64,000 nt of DNA from Mucidula mucida (lineage: Eukaryota > Basidiomycota > Agaricomycetes > Agaricales > Physalacriaceae): contig JADNYV010000124.1 of NCBI GenBank assembly GCA_015501055.1, positions 45,892 through 109,891 of the forward strand. The letters are read 5' to 3'. A model generated the notes under the pieces. The model was not told where the DNA came from and did no database searches. It was given only the letters and a program-made list of their open reading frames with translations. Numbering within the stretch: position 1 is the stretch's first letter; every line of letters begins with the position of its first letter. The position numbers were made by a program, and so were the translations under genes. Shown one piece after another: positions 33,597 through 44,901 of the stretch.

Positions 33597-35093
33597 ATGC
33601 ATCCCCTTCACGTTGTCGTCTCACTCCTCGCTGTCTCTGGCATCGCACTGGGCCATCCCATAGACGCATCACCATCAACAAATTCGAATACGAACTGTTT
33701 CCCTGCCCTAGGATTCTCCATGCCCTCTGGCGTCCCGTCCTCGCTCGATAACTGGTGGTGCCCCCCAAGCGAAGAATACGGCTTCGTCGGGTTCAGCTAC
33801 GAAGTCACTGCCTGTACGTATGTATGCCACTTTCCATAGTACCGTATGCTCAATGAATGATGTTGGTTGGTAGGTCAAGACGTGAACACGCTGAGACGCG
33901 AGTTTATGGATATCCGGGAGACGTTCAAGGGCCGCTATGTGCGCATGTATGGGTTCTGCGATCGGGCTGGGTTCTAGTGCGTAGTTCAATCTAGTACCAA
34001 CCAGAAGTACTCATGTGGATGATAGCGACGATATCGTGACCGCCGCATGGGATGCACGTCTAGGCGTGCATGCGCTTATCTGGGTGCGTTCCACTCCGTT
34101 TGCTTGTGTTCTCTTTATGCTGAGACTGGCGCTAGTTCGGTTTTGACGGCGGGAACGAATGGCAGACGCGCAAGAACCACCTCGTCTCGTCTCTCTACTC
34201 CAATCCCCGGGCAAAGTTCATTACGCGTGTGGTGCAATTCGGGTCGGAGCCGCTCTATGATCGGGTTCTGACGCCACAGGCGCTCGCCCAGGAAGTGGTG
34301 TCGTTGAAAAGACAACTTGGGAGTTTAGGCATTCCGGTGACGATATCGGATATGGCGTGAGTTCTTTGAGTTTTTTGGTTTTTAGTTATTGATGTGTGTG
34401 CAGGTACTCATACCAGGTTTGTATATGTTTTTTTTTTTGAAGGTTAGAGTGCTGCGCTGATGACTCTAAAACGTTTGTAGGAGAATGGCGGCGCGAAAGT
34501 GGTTCTGGATGCTATTGATATGATCGATGGACATATGCTTCCGTTTTTCTCTTACCAAGCGTCGACTGGTGAGCTTGGATTGCGATCTGCGGAACATATC
34601 ATTCAATTCTTTTGGCAGCCAGTAAGTCGTGGCACATCGTTCAATCTGATTTGGATTGGTAAGGAAGAACTTTATGATGACCTTCAGCTGATAGTCACAG
34701 GTTCATCGCGAACGGACAAGGAAAGAAGATTTATCTGAGCGAGGTATCGTACATATCACCCACCACTCTTCCTACTACTGACTTTGCACGCTCCCCATAG
34801 AATGGATGGCCATCAGTCACATCGCAGGGGGTACAACCGAACAGCCCCAACGCAGTGTCGAACGTCGACAACGAACGGGTGGGTGTTTCTCTCAATATCA
34901 CTTTCACTTGCACTCTTATTGATGAAGTTAATAGGACTACTACACGCTCTTAGACTCGCACTGCTGGTATTTCAAGAACGTCGGTGTTGGATGGTTCGCA
35001 CATATATATTCGGACAATCAGGAGCCTGGGTATGGGATTTATGATGTGAATGGACGAGCAAAGTTTTGGTTCCGTCCGCAGACGTCTTGTTAG
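33597..35093 (+). CDS. Glycoside hydrolase family 17-type beta-1,3-glucanase, secreted
   Basis: Signal peptide MHPLHVVVSLLAVSGIALG from ATG 33597. Exons are interrupted by about seven introns. Readable: WWCPPSEEYGFVGFSYEVTA, then VNTLRREFMDIRETFKGRYV, RMYGFCDRAGF, AAWDARLGVHALIW, GFDGGNEWQTRKNHLVSSLY, then VVQFGSEPLYDRVLTP, where the E is in the general-acid position. After DMIDGHMLPFFSYQASTG comes NGQGKKIYLSE joined to NGWPS, the GH17 nucleophile motif (glutamate in S-E-x-G-W-P). The last exons give DSHCWYFKNVGVGWFAHIYS and end FWFRPQTSC at TAG 35091-35093. It acts on cell-wall beta-1,3-glucan in remodelling or nutrition. Exact introns around 34570-34690 are uncertain. Confidence 0.82.
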
Positions 35094-37217
35094 TGATGCA
35101 ATCTTGGTATGAATGTGAAAGGGAATTTTATACGCCACGAAGGATCAATGAGTCCCTCATTTCATAACCACCCGCTTACGCATCATCACACAGCGCCAAC
35201 AACGTCAAGGACGCGTAATGTGACATTGGCAAAGGAAGAAATGATGAAGGTGCGCCACTGATCACGGGAATGAACGACAAGTGAATGCTGAAACCGTGCA
35301 TCTGTTTGACCGACGACATGGTCGGGATAGACGTCACGTGATCATGTTCCTCTTTATTGATTTATTTTGCTTCCTACCACCATCCTGATCTGACGCGCTT
35401 TTCGCTCGACGGCTGCTCGAACCTTGTATACGCAGCTGGGGACTTACAAAAGATACGTGTCTCTATAGGGAAAGAAAAGCTTGCAGTCAATGCAGACACC
35501 CTTTGAGACGGGTGGAGTGCTATGTGAGGAGATAGCGGTGCGACGATGAGGACTCGCTAATATTCTATTGCCTTAGCTGACGGTCCGAGCCTGCTTGAGA
35601 ACTCTGGCCGTCATAAGGGTATATGTCTCGCGCGGGCTCACGGACTTTGTGTCTTCTTCTGGTTTCGACCATACGGTAATGCAGGCGCACGAGAAGGTTG
35701 TCACAAGGGAGCGAAGAGCGATTCGTAAGTTTGACTTTGGAGTGGGTATCATGTTACTACGCGTATTGCATTTGATTCGTTCATGAAGAAGTTCGTAACT
35801 GAGTGCGTGGACATCGATGTATGGGAAGAGAATTTACTCTAGATGATGGCGGACATGTCCACTATTCGTGAGACTAATGCACATGTGCGTCATTTTGCTG
35901 GAGGTTCGATGACCGACTTGTTCTGCTATGCGGTACGTATCAATGATTGTCAATGACATTGTTTACCCACAAAGCCCTCTTCGTAGCGACAGGAATGCGT
36001 TCACGTCCAGCTTGGCGGATGCGCCGGGGCTCCAGGGATGGATACGTTTCCAGATCATGGCGACTGCTATTCATGCATCATACAAGTCCCGATGTATTGC
36101 AGCTTCAAAGTCGACACTAGACATGCTTAAAGCACACTAATAAGCGTGTCCATTTGCAACCTTTACAATATAAAGACGCTTACTCACGAGCTCGCTCGAA
36201 GTTTTGAAGTATCTCTTTCCTCTCACAGTCACCTCTTCCAGCCTGCTGGACCATACGTTCAATGGCGCCAGAAGTGATGTCCCATGATCAACTTTAGGAA
36301 ATCCCCGCCCCCAAAATGTTCAGGTGGGAGCTGGTTGTTTCCTTTGTACAACCGCTTGTTCCACGTCTTTACTTGACGTTGCCAGGCAGCTCCATTCCAC
36401 CTGTCGTTTAGAACATCTCATGCGCCGCTGGGACCGAGTGGCGTGTTGTTGGTGTATCTGACGCAAAACGATAATAGCCTCCCCACTTCGAAGCAATACC
36501 CGTGGGATTACCGCGTTGGGCTGCTAACCCCGCTCCCTGGTAAGATCAACGCCTCCGGAATTCGTATGAGAATAAAACGTCATACTTGTCCAGGGCTTTC
36601 CAGAATACATACATCCCTTATATTGTATTGGTACGGCGATGAATCATGAGCCCATGCTCGGATATGCTTCATCTCTGTGCACTGAAAGAGGTCAGGGCTT
36701 CGCGGTTCGGTTACAATTGCTCATTTCCTTGCTTACTTGTCGTTCGCAGGGGGCTAATTGCTGCTCGACAAATCCCACGCTATTGTTGCACGGTATCGGA
36801 CCGTGGGCAGCCGACTGGTCTCGACATTATTGATTTACCGTATGTGCTCTTGACATCCATCGTCCTATTGGCCTCTAGCATCCCGTTCCTACCTCCGATA
36901 TTCTACCAGAGATAATCGCGGTGTATCCGACGATGATGGCTGCCCCAGCAAAGGATTTAACCTTGGGCTCACGAGTGCCCAACTGCTGATGGCGGACCCA
37001 TTTCACCCTTGGATCCACGTTGACGTACACGAGAAACCCAAAATAGAAGCAGTTCACCCGTGATCTACTCTTGTTCTCAGCACTCCGAGCATAAATTGCT
37101 GGCACGGCTGAACCTCGAGGAGGAGACGTCCGTCTCCCGTCGTGACCTGGGTTAACCTTTCTTAGTTTCCATTTCCGAATGTAGGCGCTTTCATCTTGAC
37201 TGCGACGTCTGGCTGAC
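35094..37217. other. 2.1-kb stretch without a recognised gene
   Basis: Short frames at 35595-35786, 35928-36140 and 36443-36915 show no domain. Phrases like LADAPGLQGWIRFQIMATAI suggest eroded coding sequence but I could not name a parent. Minus strand also has nothing convincing. Confidence 0.35.
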
Positions 37218-38474
37218 ATGCCTCGAGTGTGGACGCCAATCATGCCAGTCTTATCTTCGGCGAACTCTGCACTGCCCATCTTCCCGCAGGAACTGATAGA
37301 CGAGATTGTTGACTGGGTCGCGGCATCGTCGTGGCAGAACCATGACCTCAAGTCGTGCGCGCTCGTCACTCGCTCCTTTCGTCTGCCCACACTGCGCCAT
37401 CTGTTCTCCATCTTGGATGCTGCTCGATTGCTACCCACGCCGGAGCAGTGGAGACACTTTCGCAACATGCTCATCGCCGCCCCCCACGTCGCTCAGAGCT
37501 ACCGCGAGATTCGACTAGATGGAGAACGTCTCCCCAGCACGGAGATACTATTCGTCGAAGATGTCATATCGCTGCTCCCGAAAATAGAGCGACTGTTCCT
37601 GACTCGCGTCGAGTCGCGACAGCTGTCGCCGAGGATCAGGACGGCTGTTGGCTTGATGCCCATTATGACGTTCGGGACGGAGAACGGAGAGTTGGGCCGG
37701 GTCTCTCAGCTTGCTGCTTTGCGCAGGGAGTGTCTCGGCCGACTGGAGCATCTTCAATTGGATGCGAAGATGTTCATGGACGATCGCGATGTTAATCCGG
37801 CCTCCATTTCCGAGCTCAGCACGTCCATGTGCCGGAGGCCTTCATTGCTGAAGACCATCTCTCTCGTGTCGTATCAAATTTCACCCATCTTGACGGCCAT
37901 CTTCGACGGGTCTATGGGTGACTTGAACTCCTTGGAGGTTTTACAGTTCAGATGTGTCGATTTTGGAAGAGACACGACCCTTCTTCCCAGATTACTTAGT
38001 GGAACGCCCTCCCTCAGAAGATTAAGCCTGCTTTTTGGTCCGCAGTGGTTAGGTTCGTTGTCTAGCTGCTTGCTGTATGACTGTAGCACGCTCTTACACG
38101 TTTTAGGTCCACACCCGTGTCTGTTGTACTCGATCCAGAACATCGAGATGTGCACATCCAACATCGTCTGGCTAGTCGAGTCTCTCTCCCTTCACAACAG
38201 CCACAATCCATCTCAATTGACGAGTATCGTCATACGCATCTCGCCGTCAATATCAGAAAGCCATTTTCCTGCCGACGATTGGCGGAGGTTCGATGAAGTG
38301 GTGTCAGACGCTAGCGGGAGGCTGCCGTCGTTGAAGGAGGTGCTAATCAAACGCTATAACACAAAAGTACACGGTGATGCGTTAACAAGGATGTTCGAGG
38401 AAAGGTCCCCCGGTCTGTTTAGGCTAGGCGTCGTACAGTTTGTTGACTGCGGATTGGTAAATTATGAGAAGTAA
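37218..38474 (+). CDS. F-box-like protein
   Basis: Open from 37218 (MPRVWTPIMPVLSSANSALP; an internal ATG at 37242 is an alternative). The N-terminal LPIFPQELIDEIVDWVAASS, LKSCALVTRSF and LRHLFSIL are the Agaricomycete F-box-like signature. The rest consists of irregular leucine-rich segments such as LSLLFGPQWLGSLSSCLL and LTSIVIRISPSISESHF, ending VDCGLVNYEK. 418 residues, in the usual range. A 54-base in-frame segment at about 38054-38107 (GTTCGT...TTTTAG) could be an optional intron. Likely an SCF ubiquitin-ligase adaptor; its substrate cannot be read from sequence. Confidence 0.75.
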   Translation: MPRVWTPIMPVLSSANSALPIFPQELIDEIVDWVAASSWQNHDLKSCALVTRSFRLPTLRHLFSILDAARLLPTPEQWRHFRNMLIAAPHVAQSYREIRLDGERLPSTEILFVEDVISLLPKIERLFLTRVESRQLSPRIRTAVGLMPIMTFGTENGELGRVSQLAALRRECLGRLEHLQLDAKMFMDDRDVNPASISELSTSMCRRPSLLKTISLVSYQISPILTAIFDGSMGDLNSLEVLQFRCVDFGRDTTLLPRLLSGTPSLRRLSLLFGPQWLGSLSSCLLYDCSTLLHVLGPHPCLLYSIQNIEMCTSNIVWLVESLSLHNSHNPSQLTSIVIRISPSISESHFPADDWRRFDEVVSDASGRLPSLKEVLIKRYNTKVHGDALTRMFEERSPGLFRLGVVQFVDCGLVNYEK

Positions 38475-38624
38475 ATGGCCACTTCGCTCTTGATCTTGAT
38501 CTCCTGCCTGAATAGTAAGACTGACAAGGAGCATCGAAGATTATAGATCCCACGTTCATCCTGCGCAATGTCTGATTCCTATATCTTTTATTGTTTGTAG
38601 CTATAGGCGATTCCTTGTACTGAG

Positions 38625-39781
38625 ACATCAGCAATTCGCCTACGGTTTACATACCCGCTACACTGCTTCTGGCGTCCTGCTTTCAGTTTTCTCATTGGTA
38701 TCAAACTCGCGATTCACGATACGCCTACGTCATGTACGCAACCAACCAAGAATATCTATGTAATGCTGTGGGTGCCCAAACTTCGCTTTTTTGTATAACA
38801 CTTAGAGCTGTTCCGCCTGCAGTTAATAAACTTCCGTCGCTTGAAAGCTTTAGATGCGCGCGCCGACTTTGTTCTCGTCTATCCGCAGGAATGGACGTCA
38901 TGGAGCGCTTGGCTAGAAGGAAGGCCCAATGAGAACATCAAGACGATGTTGCGCCTTGTGAAATATCGTTTTGGAGTGCAGCTACACCCTGTAGATATTA
39001 TACAAGTTCGGATAGGCGTTCGTCAGTCATTTTTCTTTCCTGTAAGGATATCTCGAAATGAACCCAATGTCGCAGGAACCTGGAAGCAAAGCCTCACCAA
39101 AGAGTACCGTCGGATTGTTTATTTCGATAATGACGGGCTAGTTTTGAAAACATGGAGTATGTTTTCAGCTTGGCCTATTATCTATCGTTATGTGATTGAT
39201 TGATTGCTGCTCGCGTTCAGTCATCTATTCCTAGAACCTTCCACTCCTCTACTTTTACCTCGGGCGTATTGGAATGCCGAATAAGCCATTCGCTACCCAT
39301 ATCATGGTAATAGAACCGTCTAAAGACCTATGGCAAGATGTAACCAGGTACTTGGCCGCATCTACGGAGTGTGTTTATGACATGGAGGTCGGTTCGTCCT
39401 TTTCATCGTCCTTCAGAAAATACAACAGGAATACCGTAGATCGTGAACCACCTTTTCGCTGACATCACGAAGCCCCTGCCTCACAGAGGCTACGCTCTCC
39501 TCACAGGCGAGTTCCGCAGCGAAGATCCACGACATGAGGCGTATCTTGGAAACATGTCAAGTGCAGGATGGAATCCCTCACGAGAGCTAGATCTCTCCCA
39601 CTACGTTCAGTTTTCGGATTGGCCCCTGCCAAAGCCGTGGAAGCTTGTAAGAAAACAGGATCTGACGCTGGAGCTGCCAAAGGATGATGCAGATAGGGAG
39701 GTTTGGACGGAGTTGTACGATTTGTATCGTGAAGAAAAGTCTACTTTGTGTTTGCCACGCCGTTTCAATTCCATCCCATAG
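38625..39781 (+). pseudogene. Glycosyltransferase family 8-like protein, one frameshift
   Basis: Nucleotide-sugar transferase, probably a Golgi type II membrane protein: the open frame from about 38625 codes PATLLLASCFQFSHWYQTRD (hydrophobic), then SRYAYVMYATNQEYLCNA. Introns follow (about 38769-38821 and about 39011-39075). Next are RRLKALDARADFVLVYPQEW, GRPNENIKTMLRLVKYRF, and YRRIVYFDNDGLVLKTW with the D-x-D metal site. Near 39275 LLPRAYWNA is out of frame with NKPFATHIMVIEPSKD by one base. After the intron 39387-39443 it continues IVNHLFADITKPLPHRGYAL and LTGEFRSEDPRHEAYLGN, ending at 39781. The first exon with the initiator ATG was not found. If the 39275 indel is an assembly error the gene is intact; otherwise it is a pseudogene. 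Confidence 0.62.
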
Positions 39782-39924
39782 ATGAAACAGGAGAAAGGGT
39801 CGTGATGCTCAGGGTCGTCGCCAACTTCCACGGAACTAATCTCGTGGCCATATCGGGATCCGGTCTCCTTTCACTCTGACCAATAAGATGTATACCTCTG
39901 GCAGACCACCACCACCACGACGCC

Positions 39925-41240
39925 ATGGCCGAAGGAGGTAAGCCCTCTTTCACAACCTGCGAAAGCGTGTCGCTCATCCAACAGGCGTCGAACTTAACCC
40001 GGCCATCGACTTCCTAGCGGGTACCATAAGCGTACGTTTCTTCTTGACGGATAAACTGATGCTGAGCACGGTGGATAGGGTATAGCTGGCTTGGTTGTGG
40101 GATATCCTTTCGATACTGGTGCGATTACTACTGGTGTTCAGCGCTATCGTGGACGCTCATGAGGACACGTCCAGTGAAGGTCCGCTTCCAAGATCCTACC
40201 ATGCACGGGAAGTATTCGTCTACGATGAACGCGCTTGGCACAATAATCAAAGAAGAGCGCTTTATCGGGTTGTACAAAGGCATAACATCGCCCTTGGTAC
40301 GTTTATCCTGTCCTTTCTCTCCTCCACGGAGCCCAACTTTGTCATAGGCTACAACAGCTCTAATGAACGGCCTCGTATTCGCGTCTTATCGGTTCCTCAT
40401 GAAGATCCAATTAGACAATGGCAACGCCATACCCACCCTTACCCAGATTGCTCTCGCAGGCGCGGGGAGTGGGATTATATCTTCGTACGTTCCAGATTGT
40501 ACCTGCTTAGTATCCTGACACAGACATACGCGACGTAGAATCATTACCACGCCTACGGAGCTCATCAAGATCCGACAACAGCAAATGTTAACGCCCAGCT
40601 CTACACGCGACGTCGCCATGTCCATCATCCGCACGCATGGAATCAGAGGCATGTACCGCGGCCTGCCAGTCACTGCCCTGCGCGACTGCGGCTATGGCGC
40701 GTATTTCTGGGCTGTTCGTACTGCTCCCTGGTTCCCATATCCCTTCCTGCTTCTAACGAGAAAGAATACAGTACGAAGCTACGTGCAGGTACTTTACCAC
40801 CCCGACATTGGAAGCGCCCGCGGATGAGATTCAACTCCTGCTGAGGGAAGTTGATGGGGAGATGCGCAGTGTACCGGGGTGGGCGGTGATGATGCTCGCG
40901 GGTGGCCTCGCTGGGATTGCGGGGTGGATGACGACGTTCCCGTTGGATGTGGTGAAGACGCGGATGCAGGGACATTCTCCGGACATGATTCCAAGGTCGA
41001 GCACGCCGTTGTTACAGAACTCTGCGGAGAGTCCGTATAAGACTATGTGTGGGACCATTGTAAATTCATTTAAGACGGAGGGTGTGGGCGTGTTTTTTCG
41101 AGGGCTGGCGCCTACATTGATAAGGTCGGTTCATTTTTTGTATATGCGCCTTGTAAAGGTCTAATGATCTGTGCAGGGCGATTCCTGTGAACATCGCGAC
41201 TTTCGCGACGTTTGAGGCAGTGGTACATGCCGTATCGTGA
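39925..41240 (+). CDS. Mitochondrial carrier family (SLC25) protein
   Basis: Inner-membrane solute exchanger with three repeats. ATG at 39925; short first exon MAEG, then VELNPAIDFLAGTIS, then GIAGLVVGYPFDT joined to VKVRFQDPTMHGKYSS, which together give the carrier signature P-F-D-T-V-K-V-R. Second repeat: TPTELIKIRQQQ with the P-T-E-L-I-K variant, then RTHGIRGMYRGLPVTALRDC. Third repeat: GGLAGIAGWMTTFPLDVVKT (P-L-D-V-V-K-T-R), then FRGLAPTLIR and, after an intron, AIPVNIATFATFEAVVHAVS with stop at 41238-41240. The arrangement is closest to carnitine/acylcarnitine and basic amino-acid carriers. Substrate is inference. At least seven introns, all short. Confidence 0.87.
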
Positions 41241-41471
41241 ATCACTAGCGATTCTGGCTTCTGTATGTAGCATAAGAAATGGAGTGAACGAGATTGATAG
41301 ACATCCTAGTGAGTTGAATATGAGCATTGCTATGATCATAGTCATTCTTTTGCAGACTCTTTTTATGGCCTACTAGCCAGAGAACTTCAAGTTGTGCTAC
41401 AGTTTTAAGACGATGTATAAACTACGCTACAATAATGTACGACAGGTAAGTAGAGTGCTCGTATCTACGTA

Positions 41472-42520
41472 TTATAAGAAGATGTAGGTCACAGTGAAAA
41501 CAGATATGGTGATAGCTAATGCATACGGTATTGCTACACGTACCGCGTACCAACGTTTTGGTTTGGATGGTTTCTCCCTGTTGGCTGCGAGTCCCGCTAT
41601 TGCTAATAGTCCTTGGAGGCGTTTAATTTCCGCCTCCGCTTGATTAATTTTATGGAATAGGTTTTTTAGATCGTCCGCTGGGTATGTAGTCTGGGAAGGA
41701 GTAACTGTATGTGTTTCGAGATCCAGAGAATTCGGACGTGAATGGAACTCTTCACGCGCCAGGAAAAAGGTTTCCAAAGGGCTTTCATCTTCCAATGCGC
41801 TCATCGTGGTAGCGGGAGTTGGCATGCTGTCCTATAAAGTGAATCAGATCCATGCCGCGTATCTGCTTCAAATGTACCGAAGGCGTAGCTTGAATATGAG
41901 ACTCGCCTTCATCCTCATGCAGCGTTGGATACCTGACAGCCGGTAGGTACCGAACTCTCATCTTGTACCGATGTATTTCCTTCCCCTCCGCATTAGCCGC
42001 ATTCCACTGTCAAGGCGTTGTAAATCAGCCTAGTACAAGAAATGTGGCGCACTATTTCCTGAAGCGACTTGGCATCGTCGTCGCGTCCTATGAGCGTGGC
42101 CAAAATGAGAAACTTGTGAGGGCATTGGGATGTCGAGGGGGGCTCCGTTGACATCGGCTCATGTATGACTGCGCACGGGGAGAGAGTCAGCACGGTCTTG
42201 CGCCACGATGTAACCGCACGTACCAGAGACATGCGTAGTCTCTCCGGGCTCAAGTCTACCGGGATTCGGACGTACACAGAAAATCTACCCTTGCGCGATG
42301 AGCTATGTGCACATTGTTGATCGGTGGTCGGTGGCTCACGTCTGCAGCTGTTGTCTTGACCTTGTATGTCACCGGAAGATCATTGTGGTTCGTGATGGTC
42401 AGTGTTTGCGTCACAATGTGGGTAAGGGGTCCTAGAGGTGTGGTCAACATATGGTACGTACGACCTGATGTACTTACTGGGAAAGCCAAGGGTGTGGCGA
42501 GGGGAGAGCGTGATGGACAT
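41472..42520 (-). CDS. VAP/Scs2-type tail-anchored ER protein (MSP domain)
   Basis: Receptor on the ER that binds FFAT-motif proteins at membrane contact sites. Start at 42518-42520 (MSITLSPRHTLGFP). Exons then give THIVTQTLTITNHNDLPVTY and KVKTTAAD, FCVRPNPGRLEPGETTHVS, IHEPMSTEPPSTSQCPHKFL, DDDAKSLQEIVRHI, and WNAANAEGKEIHRYKMRVRY, the conserved end of the MSP domain. After a last intron the C-terminal exon reads DSMPTPATTMSALEDES, a coiled-coil segment DLKNLFHKINQAEAEIKRLQ and a tail anchor AIPYALAITISVFTVTYIFL at the stop. Domain plus coiled coil plus anchor is the full VAP layout. The intron after RHI (about 42005-42040) lacks an obvious long consensus. Sequence is diverged, so a second VAP gene may exist elsewhere. 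Confidence 0.78.
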
Positions 42521-42787
42521 CGTGGTTGGCGGAGCGTCAGTGCAGTTAGCACTAGTCAACTTTATACCCATCTACGACGCGGTATTCGTTTCAGTACTGT
42601 CTTTCTTGGAGTGGCCTCGCCTTGGCCTCAAGGTGGTCCGCGTGCACTTTGCCTTTGTGAATGTGGGGTACTACTACGTAGATATGAAGAAAGGCAGGGC
42701 TATGGAAGGTGATGGACTGAACACGCGATGTCCATGAAGCTGATGGATAACGAAGAAGCAAGACTCGTGAGTTCCGATATAGAAGGG

Positions 42788-43507
42788 CTATTCAAAAGTA
42801 CAGTTGCTTTCAGGTGTAATCAAGAAGCAGTCGGTGGATTCTCTCCACACTTCGTCAACGGGAAGCTCTTCTTCCTCTTCGCCGGTCTCATCAATGCTAG
42901 AAAGTACTCAGTAGACTATCATTCAAAATGCGAAGTATCCAACGCACGTAGCATCTTGATATTGCTGGTACTCCGCAACTAGGTCCTGCATGTTCGATTC
43001 GGCCTCCGTGAACTACCAGATTTCAGATTAGTAGATCGATCTAGATAAGAACACACGCACCTCCATCTCATCCATACCCTCCTCCGTATACCAATGCAGG
43101 AAAGCCTTGCGCTTGAACATCAAACTGAACTGATCACCGACGCATTTAAACAGTTCCTGGATAGCCGTAGAGTTTCCCAAGAACGTGACGGACATCTTGA
43201 GCCCGCGCGGCGACATGTCGCACTGGGACGTCTGTGCATTGTTCGGAATGCACTCGACAAAGTAGGCTGAATTCTTGTTCTGGACGTTATGCATGTGGTC
43301 CTCGACCTCTTTCATCGACACATTTCCGCGGAAGATGGCAAGGGGGAGGCTGACGGTCAGGTAACGGCCGTGTCTTGCGTCAGAGGCCGCCATCATGTTC
43401 TTCGCATCGAACATCTGCTGGGTGAGTTCGGCTACGCTGACGGCGCGGTACTGCTGGCTGCCGCGCGCTGTCAGCGGTCATGAAGAAATGAAGCCGTGGG
43501 AACGGAA
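42788..43507 (-). pseudogene. Beta-tubulin, 5'-truncated and frameshifted
   Basis: Only the C-terminal part (roughly from residue 260) is present. After an acceptor CAG it reads FPRLHFFMT, then 11 bases are missing (the G-F-A-P codons), shifting the frame into [13 protein letters not shown]. Then [79 protein letters not shown], an intron (about 43013-43063), FTEAESNMQDLVAEYQQYQD, and after another intron an acidic tail IDETGEEEEELPVDEV. Several normally fixed residues differ (for example FVECIPNN for FVEWIPNN). Upstream of 43507 there is no tubulin sequence. Introns are kept, so it arose by DNA duplication. Confidence 0.82.
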
Positions 43508-44140
43508 CTGAGAAGAAATAAGAAGAGAAAATATCTTATGGCGGGATGGATCCTCCTGTCATCATAGAGTCTCCCACCAGCTCCATTTTTCTGTCTCCCG
43601 GTCACTCTCTGATTCTGCCTTTTTGCGCTCCTTGTCGGTGTCCTCGTCCACTTATCGGCTCTCAAAAAGTTGAGTCCGAGTCCGCAAACTATTCTCCTCC
43701 ACTCCAGGAATGGAGTCATCTTCAGCGTTGAAGGTCAATCCCATGCTGGATCAAGATTTCTTTTCTGCGACTCGCGAGGAGTCGAGTCTGAGAGTCCGAA
43801 TCCGTATACGCCTTGGTTACTCGTTCTGGTTAGCAGCTGGATTCAATGTTCCCGGTACGGCACAGTATTTGAGTCTCCCTACTTCGGCTCGAGCCTAAAT
43901 ACTACCTCTATTCCTGAGTCGCTATTCTCAGGGCACGATCTAGCGCATTTGGCATTTGAAGCAATAACCTTCCGCCATTGCGAGTCGACTGCGTCAAAGT
44001 CATCTCCTCGCAAGACAGATCACAATGTAAGACACTGAGTGCACGACACCGAACGTCCAAGTAAAAAGACTGCCTAGGAATACACAACACACCTATCCAA
44101 AAACCCTACTCAAACCCCAAACAAACCACATACCCTCCAC
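43508..44140. other. Intergenic, nothing recognised
   Basis: Plus-strand text near 43640-43920 has recurring GAGTC/GACTC pentamers, but no gene or clear repeat unit. Confidence 0.4.
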
Positions 44141-44901
44141 TCAAACCGTAACCATCCTCAAAACCCCCCTTCCCCAATCCACCACCAGCCCCCTAAACAA
44201 CACCCTCCCCTGCAAATAATCAACCCTCCTAACACCCCTCACCCTCTCCTCCTCCTCCCTCCTTGCACACCTCCGCCTCCACCACCTCCCCACCTCCCGC
44301 CTCTCCCCATCCCCAAGCATCACCCAATCCTCTTGCCTTATACTCAACTGCATGTACCTATACACCCACAATAGCACATCGCCCAATGCCAGCGGGGTGG
44401 CGGATGTCCCGGAGCCAACGGTCATGGGCCACGGACAAGAGTCGTGTGTGATATGGAGTGCGTATGAGGGAGGGTGCGTGGCGGGCGCGGAGAGGTCGGG
44501 GAGGGTGAGGGGTGTGCGCGTTCCCGAGGAGTCGAGGATGCGCATGGGCGCGAATAGGGCGGCGGAGAGGTCGAACCAGAGGTCGGGCCGGCCGTCGAGC
44601 CAGGGATGGAGCTGGTGAGGGCGTGGGGGTGGGGGCGGGGTGTAGATGTTGTATAGGGAGTGAGGGTAGTAGTTTACGAATGGCTGTTGATATTGCGGGA
44701 AGGGAGACGGATAGGCATAAGGACTCGGATTATATCCTGCGTTGGGATCATAATATGAGAATCGTCGGGGAGCGGGATGTGGGCGGTGTAGGGCGAGGGC
44801 GTACCGGGGAAGAGAGACGGGCTGGGTATGAACGGGGAGTAGGCGGGGAAGGAGAATGAGAGTGGGGAGCTTGTTGGAGTGAATACGAATGCGCCGGACA
44901 T
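44141..44901 (-). CDS. DUF6699-domain protein
   Basis: Start at 44899-44901 gives MSGAFVFTPTSSPLSFSFPA. An intron of about 68 bases (about 44728-44796, GTACGCC...AACGCAG) joins SLFPG to YNPSPYAYPSPFPQYQQ and resolves the two frames seen. A Pro/Tyr-rich linker is followed by the DUF6699 domain: LHPWLDGRPDLWFDLSAALF, TLPDLSAPATHPPSYALHIT, CPWPMTVGSGTSATPLALGD, VLLWVYRYMQLSIRQEDW, then an Arg/Glu-rich helix and DYLQGRVLFRGLVVDW. This domain is common in basidiomycetes, with unknown function. Coding strand is very C-rich. Confidence 0.78.

Noticed and set aside
42305..42737. Plus-strand open frames opposite the VAP gene
   Set aside because: The minus strand gives a full MSP domain, coiled coil and tail anchor across several exons, so these are shadows.
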